A DNA stretch of 64,000 nt, taken from assembly GCF_001279525.1 (NCBI RefSeq), contig NZ_LGDY01000001.1:124001-188000 (forward strand), read 5' to 3'. The notes under the pieces are model-generated. The model ran no database searches, was not told where the DNA came from, and saw nothing but the letters and a program-made list of their open reading frames with translations. Made by a program: the position numbers and the translations under genes. Below are positions 58,362 to 64,000 of this stretch, one piece after another. This DNA is from Nocardia sp. NRRL S-836. Its GTDB lineage: Bacteria; Actinomycetota; Actinomycetes; Mycobacteriales; Pseudonocardiaceae. How positions within the stretch are numbered: position 1 is the first letter of the stretch; each line of letters opens with the position of its first letter.

Positions 58362-59771
58362 ATGAAGGTCAAGGGCGACGACCCCACTGACACCACCACC
58401 GCCGGCCGCCGCAGGGAACAGCGCGGCTGGGTCTGGTACGACGTGGCGAACTCCGTGTTCCCCACGTCCGTGATCACCGTCTTCCTCTCGCTCTACCTCA
58501 CGAGCATCGCGGAGAACGCGGCCAAGGCCGACAGCGCGCTCAACGGCGCGAACCCGTGCGCCGGCGACAACGCGTTCGACCACTGCGACGTCACGTTCCT
58601 GGGCCTGCAGTTCCCCGCCGGATCGCTGTGGGGCTACCTGCTCTCGGCCGCGACCGTGATCCAGGTGCTCGTCCTGCCGATCATGGGCGCCATCGCCGAC
58701 CGCACCCAGAACAAGAAGAAGATGCTCGGCACCTTCGCGTTCACCGGCTCGGCCGCCACCGTCGCCCTCGCCGCCGTCGAAGGCACCAACTGGAAGCTCG
58801 GCATCCTCCTCTTCGTCATCGCGAACATCTGCTACGGCGCCAGCGTCGTCGTCTACTACGCCTTCCTGCCCGAGATCGCGACGCCGGACGAACGCGACGC
58901 CGTCTCCAGCCGCGGCTGGGCCTTCGGCTACCTCGGCGGCGGCGTCGCACTCGCCATCCAGCTCGGCATCACGCTCTCCGCCGACTCCCTCGGCATCACC
59001 TCCGGAGACGCCGCACGCATCGCGTTCGTCATCTCCGGCATCTGGTGGGCGGGCTTCACGTTCATCCCGCTGACCCGCCTCACCGAACACCGGTCACCGC
59101 ACGGCCGCGAACACGGCGCCTCGGTGATCTCCGCCGGCTTCAAGGAGCTCGGCGCGACCCTGCGCAACGCCAAGTCGTTCCCGCTCACCCTCGCCTTCCT
59201 GGGCACCTACCTGATCTACACTGACGGCATCGCCACCGTCGCGAACGTCTCGGCCCAGTACGGCAGCGTCGAGCTGAAGTTCGAGCAGCAGACGCTGATC
59301 ACCGTCATCCTGATCGTCCAGTTCGTCGCCTTCATCGGCGGCGTGCTGCACGGTTTCGTCGCCAAACGCGTGGGCGCCAAGAAGACGATCCTCGGCTCGC
59401 TCGTCGTGTGGATCGCCGTGATCACCGCGGCGTTCTTCGTCCAGGCGGGCGACGAGATGCAGTTCTACCTCGTCGCGGCCGGCATCGGCATCGTGCTCGG
59501 CGGCACGAACGCCCTGTCCCGCAGCCTGTTCAGCCAGATGGTCCCACCCGGACGCGAAGCGCAGTACTTCTCGCTCTACGAGGTCGGCGAACGCTCCACC
59601 AGCTGGCTCGGCCCACTGGTGTTCGCGGGCGTCGGCCAGGCCACCGGCAGCCTGCGGCCCGCGATCCTCGCCCTGATCATCTTCTTCGTCGCCGGCTTCG
59701 TGCTGCTGATCTTCGTCCCGGTCCGCCGGGCGATCAAGGCGGTCGGCAACCCCGAACCGACCCTCGTCTGA
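58362..59771 (+). CDS. UMF1-family MFS transporter
   Basis: This 469-residue membrane protein has about 12 helices in the UMF1 (Atg22-like) branch of MFS. Hallmarks are RGWVWYDVANSVFPTSVITVFLSLYL at the start, the ADRTQNKKKML loop, YYAFLPEIATPDERDAVSSRGWAFGYLGGG and SRSLFSQMVPPGREAQYFSLYEVGER. A loop after helix 1 has two cysteines (NPCAGDNAFDHC). The substrate is unknown; yeast Atg22 exports amino acids from the vacuole. A strong terminator follows. Confidence 0.92.
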   Translation: MKVKGDDPTDTTTAGRRREQRGWVWYDVANSVFPTSVITVFLSLYLTSIAENAAKADSALNGANPCAGDNAFDHCDVTFLGLQFPAGSLWGYLLSAATVIQVLVLPIMGAIADRTQNKKKMLGTFAFTGSAATVALAAVEGTNWKLGILLFVIANICYGASVVVYYAFLPEIATPDERDAVSSRGWAFGYLGGGVALAIQLGITLSADSLGITSGDAARIAFVISGIWWAGFTFIPLTRLTEHRSPHGREHGASVISAGFKELGATLRNAKSFPLTLAFLGTYLIYTDGIATVANVSAQYGSVELKFEQQTLITVILIVQFVAFIGGVLHGFVAKRVGAKKTILGSLVVWIAVITAAFFVQAGDEMQFYLVAAGIGIVLGGTNALSRSLFSQMVPPGREAQYFSLYEVGERSTSWLGPLVFAGVGQATGSLRPAILALIIFFVAGFVLLIFVPVRRAIKAVGNPEPTLV

Positions 59772-59773
59772 CC

Positions 59774-59810
59774 GTTGTGGCGGCGCTGATCGCGTCAGCG
59801 CCGCCACAAC
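59774..59810 (+). terminator. Perfect 16-bp-stem terminator after the UMF1-type MFS
   Basis: GTTGTGGCGGCGCTGA (59774-59789), loop TCGCG, then TCAGCGCCGCCACAAC (59795-59810). It begins 2 bp after the MFS stop codon. It also faces the decayed minus-strand gene at 59916. Confidence 0.85.
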
Positions 59811-59915
59811 GACCACCACCGACAGCAACGCGGCCCCGGCCGCCACTCCCCTGGCACCGCCGAGCACCAGCGCCCATCCCACGCCACAGGTCGGCGCACC
59901 TACGGCGTGGGCGCG

Positions 59916-60397
59916 TCACGGCGTGAGGCCCAGGCACAGCGCCACAGACGTCAGCAGCAACGGCAACTGGACACACCACCAGGTGCTCCCCTGTCCCAGC
60001 CGCACCACCGCGGGCACCAGGGCCACCCCCGTGGCGATCTTGGTCGACGTGTGCCAACCCGCCGACAGCGCCGCGAACGCCACAACCGGCGCCGGTTCCA
60101 GCACCTGCAGCCACGTCACCGCACCGGACCGACCACAACGCCGGTGAGCGCCGCCCCGCGTGGAACACCCTCAGCAGAAGACGCCCCAGGCTCGCACCAC
60201 CTCACCACGCCACCACCGGCAGGTGCGTGCGCACCGCCAGCCCCAGCACCGCCGCGGTCTCACCCCACCCCGGCCGGCCGTGCTCCAGGCCCCGCTCGCC
60301 GGCCCGCCCCGCCAGGAACAGCCCGACCACCTCCTCCTCGCGGTCCGCCCGGCAACACCCGCAGCAGGGCGCGGTAGCGGCGTTCGAGGTTCCTCAC
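59916..60397 (-). pseudogene. Decayed duplicate of the PadR-linked membrane protein
   Basis: Reading from GTG 60397, MRNLERRYRALLRVLP matches the start of the neighbour (MSNLERRYRRLLGVLP). After a frameshift RADREEEVVGLFLAGRAGE and WGETAAVLGLAVRTHLPVVAW follow. A further frame near the end, MTWLQVLEPAPVVAFAALSAG, matches VTWVQLFELAPIAAFVLLLAG. The start overlaps the stop of the intact copy (GTGA). The C-terminal third is gone. This is a tandem duplication that has lost at least one frame and much sequence. Confidence 0.75.
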
Positions 60398-61251
60398 GAC
60401 ACCCCCAGCCCCACCGCGCGCCGCCGCATCGGCGCGACCGCGCTGAGCACCAGCACCACCGCCGCCCCGACCGCGAACCCGGCCACCTCCCCCTGCGCCA
60501 GCACCGCGACCGGCCCGAGCATCAGCACCGCGAACACCGCCAACGCCCGGCCCAGCACCACGTCACCGCGCACGAACGCCACCACCCGCACCACCACCGC
60601 CAGCAGCACCACGGCCAGCAGACCGGCCCCCGTGGCCAGGCCGGCGGCCAGCCCCAGCACCACCGCTCCCCCACCCCACCAGGCCAGCCTGCGCGCCGGC
60701 GGCGTCGGCGCCTCCCGGTGGAAACCCAGGCACAGGCACGCGAACGTCACCAGCCACGGCACCTGGAAGGCCGCCCACACCAGCACGTGCGCCTGGTCCA
60801 CCAGCGCCACCGCCACCGGCACGACCACGAGACCGGCCGCCACCTTGGCCGGCGTGCGCTCACCGGCCAGCAGCAGCACGAACGCCGCGATCGGCGCCAG
60901 CTCGAACAGCTGCACCCACGTGACCTCCCCGAGGACCAGGCCCGTGATCGCCGCCCCGGCGTAGAAGACGCCGAGCAGCAGGCCGAGCACCCCCAGCGCC
61001 CGCACCACCTCGCCACGCCACCGCGCCCCGTCCGGCACCCGCGTCAGCGCGGCACCCGCCGCCAGGTGCGTGCGCACCGCCAGCCCCAGCGTCGACCAGG
61101 TCTCCGCCCAGCCCGGCCAGCTGTGCTCCAAGTCCAGCTCGTCGGTCCGCTCGGCGAGGAAGATGCCGACCATCTCCTCCTCGCGGTCCCGCCGGTACCA
61201 CCGCGGCAACACCCCCAGCAGCCGCCGGTACCGGCGCTCCAGGTTGCTCAT
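60394..61251 (-). CDS. Membrane protein with N-terminal permease-prefix (HAAS-like) domain, PadR-linked
   Basis: This 285-residue protein has an N-terminal cytoplasmic segment (NLERRYRRLLGVLPRWYRRDREEEMVGIFLAERTDE, about 1-50) like the prefix domains found on proteins controlled by PadR. About seven or eight membrane helices follow. It overlaps the PadR stop by ATGA. In such pairs PadR represses the operon. The role of the membrane part is unknown. A decayed duplicate follows directly. Confidence 0.78.
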   Translation of the reverse strand: MSNLERRYRRLLGVLPRWYRRDREEEMVGIFLAERTDELDLEHSWPGWAETWSTLGLAVRTHLAAGAALTRVPDGARWRGEVVRALGVLGLLLGVFYAGAAITGLVLGEVTWVQLFELAPIAAFVLLLAGERTPAKVAAGLVVVPVAVALVDQAHVLVWAAFQVPWLVTFACLCLGFHREAPTPPARRLAWWGGGAVVLGLAAGLATGAGLLAVVLLAVVVRVVAFVRGDVVLGRALAVFAVLMLGPVAVLAQGEVAGFAVGAAVVLVLSAVAPMRRRAVGLGVS

Positions 61252-61580
61252 GCTTCGACACCCCTCCCCCTCAGCACCGCCGACGCCGCCCGCACGTTCG
61301 CGCTCAGCCTCGCCACCTCCGCCTGCAACGCCCGCACCCCCGAGTCGGTGAGCTTGTAGTAGCGGCGCAGCCGGCCCTGGTGCACCTCCTCGCGGTCGCG
61401 TTCGGCCAGGCCGTCGGCCACCAGCCGGTCCAGCACGCCGTACAACGTGCCGACCCGCAGGACCGTGCGCCCCTCGGACAACTGCTCCACCGCCTGCACG
61501 ATCGCGTACCCGTGCAACGGCTCCTCCGCGAGCGCGGTGAGCACCAGGAACGCCTGCTCGGACATGACCCGACCACTCAT
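61248..61580 (-). CDS. PadR-family regulator (short class)
   Basis: This 110-residue one-domain PadR has winged helix QAFLVLTALAEEPLHGYAIVQAVEQLSEGRTVLRVGTLYGVLDRLVADGLAERD, wing GRLRRYYKLTDSG and one dimer helix. The start is ATG 61580 or 61565. Upstream, ATATATCG and TTATATCG repeats (about 61587-61612) may be its operator. It is the first gene of the operon with the membrane protein. Confidence 0.9.
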   Translation of the reverse strand: MSGRVMSEQAFLVLTALAEEPLHGYAIVQAVEQLSEGRTVLRVGTLYGVLDRLVADGLAERDREEVHQGRLRRYYKLTDSGVRALQAEVARLSANVRAASAVLRGRGVEA

Positions 61581-61928
61581 GTCGCTAAATATATCGTGGC
61601 GCGAGTTATATCGGGAAGCCGCATACGGCAGAGGTTTTGAGTTTAGTCAACACTGAAGTTATCGAGTAGACAGGAACGGTCTCCGCGCCGAACCGCACGC
61701 GCATCCGGTTCCGACCACCTGGTAGACGGCAGGTGACACGCATGGGGGAACAGACGAAGGTGATGTTTCGGCGGTCGACGCAGCGGCTACCTCCTGCCCA
61801 CCGGGGGCAGGCGAGAGCACCAGGAGGAGCACGATGGACAACGACACAGCGCGGGGACACCGCGGTGCCGGTCGGCGTTGATCAGCCGATTCCTGTTGAT
61901 CACCGGCCAGGCACTAGGGTGACCCGCC
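61581..61928. other. Intergenic region between PadR and thymidine kinase
   Basis: These 348 bp hold the A/T-rich PadR promoter, the shared 25-bp motif (61642-61666), and a stretch where CCTCCTG (61790-61796) can pair with CAGGAGG (61821-61827). The latter would serve as ribosome site for a 15-codon frame (ATG 61834, MDNDTARGHRGAGRR). TAGGGT at 61915-61920 is the likely -10 element of the kinase gene. I see no larger gene. Confidence 0.55.
61642..61666. repeat. 25-bp motif, copy 2 (shared with 57455-57479)
   Basis: TTTAGTCAACACTGAAGT followed by TATCGAG. It is in the same orientation as copy 1, with two substitutions. It lies 62 bp from the PadR start and 263 bp from the thymidine kinase start. 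Confidence 0.7.
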
Positions 61929-62684
61929 GTGGACGCCCTCCCCGATCCGACAGACGCCCTGTCCGCCGTGCCTGTAGCGGGTTCGCGCCGGTCGACCCCG
62001 GTCGTGGGGCACCTGAAGTTCTTCTTCGGGCCGATGGACTGCGGCAAGTCGACGCTGGCCCTGCAGATCGACCACAACAACTCGCGGCAGGGACGCCGCG
62101 GGCTGCTGCTGGTGCGGCACGACCGGTCGGGACAGCCGCGGATCTCCAGCAGGATCGGCATCACCAGGGAGGCCGCGGAGATCAGCGACGACGATCTCCG
62201 CCGGTTGGTCCGCGCCGAGTGGGCGCAGGGCCGGCGGGTGGACTACCTGATCGTCGACGAGGCCCAGTTCCTCACGCCCGCCCAGGTGGAGCAGCTGGCC
62301 GAGCTCGCGGACGACGTCCAGGTCGACGTGTACTGCTTCGGGCTCGCCACCGACTTCCGCGGGGAGATGTTCCCGGGGTCGCGGCGGCTGTTCGAGCTCG
62401 CGGACGAGCTGAACGCCATCCAGGTCGAGGTCCTGTGCTGGTGCGGCGTGCCAGGACGGTTCAACGCACGGGTGCGGGCCGGACGGGTGATCAGGGCCGG
62501 CGACACGGTACTGGTCGCGGACACGGTTTCGGATACGGAACAGCACCGATCGGGTACAGAGCGCGACTGTGTAACCGATGCCACCGAAACTACTGTGCGC
62601 TACCAAGTGCTCTGTCGGCGTCACTTCCGGCTGGGCGATCTGGGCCCTGACGTCGCACAAAGTGGTCAGCTTCGGTTGGCCTAG
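61929..62684 (+). CDS. tdk: Thymidine kinase (type II)
   Basis: This 251-residue salvage enzyme makes dTMP from thymidine and ATP. It has P-loop FFFGPMDCGKSTLALQI (about 31-47), Walker B VDYLIVDEAQFLTPAQ with catalytic Glu, the lasso FGLATDFRGEMFPGSRRL, and zinc-site cysteines in LCWCG and VLCRRHF. A 25-residue N-terminal extension and a longer lasso insert (TVSDTEQHRSGTERD) are unusual. TAGGGT lies 8 bases before GTG 61929, so the message is probably leaderless. Confidence 0.92.
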   Translation: MDALPDPTDALSAVPVAGSRRSTPVVGHLKFFFGPMDCGKSTLALQIDHNNSRQGRRGLLLVRHDRSGQPRISSRIGITREAAEISDDDLRRLVRAEWAQGRRVDYLIVDEAQFLTPAQVEQLAELADDVQVDVYCFGLATDFRGEMFPGSRRLFELADELNAIQVEVLCWCGVPGRFNARVRAGRVIRAGDTVLVADTVSDTEQHRSGTERDCVTDATETTVRYQVLCRRHFRLGDLGPDVAQSGQLRLA

Positions 62685-62922
62685 GCGACTACCCACAGGG
62701 TTCGCTAGGCCGTTAGAGTGATGCGTGAGCCCAGTAGCTTGATAACGCGTCACGATCCCTGAGCGATCGCATCCATTAGTAGGAAGCCTTCGTTGACGAG
62801 TGAACGACGTCACTGTGGGCGACCATGAGAGCGAACCGGAAACAAACGGAGCAATCCGGGCGTTGCACACGGTGAGCAAGAAGCCTGGGCCCCGGCCCTG
62901 AGCCGAGCGAAAGGACACCGCC
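62685..62922 (+). promoter_or_regulatory. rbpA upstream region with possible SigR-type promoter
   Basis: No gene is visible in these 238 bp. GGAAA (62838-62842) and GTT (62862-62864), 19 bp apart, resemble the GGAAT-N18/19-GTT promoter of the oxidative-stress sigma factor SigR, which drives rbpA in Streptomyces. The match is imperfect at the last base of the -35. GCGAAAGGACACCGCC before the ATG contains the ribosome site AAAGGA. Confidence 0.5.
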
Positions 62923-63267
62923 ATGGCCGACCGCGTTTTGCGTGGAAGCCGGCTCGGAGCAGTCAGCTACGAGACCGACCGCAACCACGATCTCGCTCCG
63001 CGCCGGGCAGCGCGGTACGCCTGCCCCAAGGGACACGACTTCGAGGTCCCGTTCTCCGACGACGCCGAACTGCCTCCGACCTGGGAGTGCCGTCTCCACG
63101 GCACCGAGTCGAAGATCATCGACGGCGTCGAGCCGGAGGTGAAGAAGGTCAAGCCGCCGCGCACGCACTGGGACATGCTCCTGGAGCGCCGGTCGATCCC
63201 CGAGCTCGAGGAGCTGCTCGACGAGCGCCTCGAAGAGCTGCGTGGACGCCGCACCCGCACGGCCTGA
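62923..63267 (+). CDS. rbpA: RNA polymerase-binding protein RbpA
   Basis: This 114-residue actinobacterial transcription factor binds the principal sigma factor and promoter DNA and stabilises the open complex. The sequence has the N-terminal tail MADRVLRGSRLGAVSYETDRN, the core Cys-containing sheet RYACPKGHDFEVPFSDDAELPPTWECRLHG, the basic linker VKKVKPPRTHWDMLLERRS and a sigma-interaction helix IPELEELLDERLEELR. The ATG has a ribosome site AAAGGA. An intrinsic terminator follows. Confidence 0.96.
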   Translation: MADRVLRGSRLGAVSYETDRNHDLAPRRAARYACPKGHDFEVPFSDDAELPPTWECRLHGTESKIIDGVEPEVKKVKPPRTHWDMLLERRSIPELEELLDERLEELRGRRTRTA

Positions 63268-63286
63268 TCCGAGCACAGACGCTCAA

Positions 63287-63318
63287 GCCGTCCCGGTCGC
63301 CTACCGGGGCGGCTTTTT
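63287..63318 (+). terminator. Intrinsic terminator after rbpA
   Basis: GCCGTCCCGGT (63287-63297), loop CGCCT, then ACCGGGGCGGC (63303-63313) followed by TTTTT. One mismatch in the stem. This is the only hairpin in the window with a clear U-tract. Confidence 0.9.
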
Positions 63319-63414
63319 GCGTGCCCAGGGCCTCTGAGGGCCCGGAAGCGGCCGGTCCGGGTGTTTCCCGCTGTTCTGCAGGTGGCACGACCACGTCGGG
63401 GGCATCCTGTCGGC

Positions 63415-64000
63415 ATGACGACCGCGCAGGTGCAGCTCCCCTCCGGCGAGTCCGTCCCGGCCCTGGGCCTGGGCACGTGGCACATGGGCGAGTCCAGGGC
63501 CGCCCGCGACGACGAGGTCGCCGCGTTGCGCCTGGGGCTGGACCTGGGCATGACGCTGGTCGACACCGCCGAGATGTACGCCGACGGCCGCGCGGAGGAA
63601 GTGGTCGGCGAGGCCGTCGCCGGGCGCCGCGACGAGGTGTTCCTCGTCTCCAAGGTCCTCCCCCGCAACGCCAGCGCCCCCGGCACCGTGCGGGCCTGCG
63701 AGGCGAGCCTGCGCCGGCTCGGCACCGACCACATCGACCTGTACCTGCTGCACTGGCGCGGGCGGGTGCCGTTCGAGCACACCCTCGACGGGTTCGCGGC
63801 CCTGGTCCGATCGGGCAAGATCCGCCACTGGGGCGTCAGCAACTTCGACGTGGCCGACATGGCCGAGCTGACGGAGCTGTCCGGCTTCTGCCAGGCCGAC
63901 CAGATCCTCTACAACCTGAGCCGCCGCGGCCCCGAGCACGACCTGCTGCCGTGGCTCGCCGAGCGGTCCATCCCGGTCATGGCGTACTCCCCCGTCGAAC
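63415..64000 (+). CDS. Aldo/keto reductase (partial, runs off the window)
   Basis: The first 195 residues are present. The TIM-barrel AKR pattern is clear: [36 protein letters not shown] (catalytic Asp and Tyr), [12 protein letters not shown] (Lys), LYLLHWRG (His) and [11 protein letters not shown]. It resembles the AKR5/2,5-diketo-gluconate reductase group with NADPH use. The end lies beyond base 64000. It follows the rbpA terminator, so it has its own promoter. Confidence 0.92.
   Translation, partial: MTTAQVQLPSGESVPALGLGTWHMGESRAARDDEVAALRLGLDLGMTLVDTAEMYADGRAEEVVGEAVAGRRDEVFLVSKVLPRNASAPGTVRACEASLRRLGTDHIDLYLLHWRGRVPFEHTLDGFAALVRSGKIRHWGVSNFDVADMAELTELSGFCQADQILYNLSRRGPEHDLLPWLAERSIPVMAYSPVE

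Noticed and set aside
61680..61835. A riboswitch upstream of thymidine kinase
   Set aside because: I could not match the conserved elements of cyclic-di-AMP, cobalamin or other riboswitches, and the kinase gene seems to have a leaderless promoter downstream of this region.

Overview
The window is high-GC actinobacterial chromosome. The gene set (RbpA, the Hsp18 regulator/Hsp20 pair, DUF3090/SCO1664/DUF3097 proteins, F420/FMN-type oxidoreductases, Ku with LigD modules as separate genes, many ATGA/GTGA overlaps and leaderless starts) fits an actinomycete, probably of the Pseudonocardiales. The genus cannot be fixed from the sequence. No rRNA, tRNA, CRISPR array, insertion sequence or prophage was seen. 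A 28-bp dif site at 12708-12735 places the window at or near the replication terminus of a chromosome that resolves dimers by Xer recombination.

Layout. 1-3607: peptide ABC transporter operon (end of a binding protein, two permeases, a fused double ATPase) with a 59-bp hairpin element inside the ATPase linker, then a HEAT-like protein. 4291-12409 (all minus): AfsR-type regulator, a duplicated GrpB-fold protein, the non-homologous end joining set (Ku, LigD phosphoesterase-ligase, LigD polymerase) and a tyrosine recombinase. 12410-13072: gene-free region holding dif. 13073-15946: LLM oxidoreductase, TetR/SDR operon with repeated operators, CadD-like transporter. 15977-18309: a NACHT (NLR-like, possible phage defence) gene that looks internally deleted. 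18221-29498: small regulators and enzymes (WYL, epoxide hydrolase, ZIP transporter, VOC, methyltransferase, SDR, PadR, DoxX, Suc/Fer-like, TetR, CGNR, secreted NlpC/P60-like protein, amidase).

29502-38438 (all minus): helical-repeat protein, ECF42 sigma with its DGPF/YciI partner, SPFH/NfeD membrane pair, DUF3097, a phosphotransferase, a frameshifted S66 peptidase, SCO1664 and DUF3090 proteins. 38517-43737: S9 peptidase, LD-carboxypeptidase whose start lies in a four-fold repeat, repeat-rich spacer, Hsp18 regulator and Hsp20 around a RheA-like operator, poly-gamma-glutamate hydrolase. 43823-47093: decayed VOC gene bounded by repeats, then a HAD-APH-acyl-CoA dehydrogenase operon that supplies as separate genes the domains fused in human ACAD10, with a perfect TetR-type palindrome upstream.

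47218-57218: carboxylesterase, MFS exporter, an unannotated 49-residue peptide made of six STDWTF repeats, two cyclic-di-GMP genes (one GGDEF, one PAS-GGDEF-EAL), hydrolase, F420-type oxidoreductase, MarR/NTF2 pair, VOC and zinc-finger proteins. 57546-64000: glycerophosphodiesterase, UMF1-type MFS, PadR with its membrane partner and a decayed duplicate of that partner, thymidine kinase, RbpA and the start of an aldo/keto reductase.

The least expected items are the STDWTF-repeat peptide, the dif site with a tyrosine recombinase 300 bp away, the broken NACHT gene, the split ACAD10-like operon, and several hairpin or tandem repeats inside or against genes.
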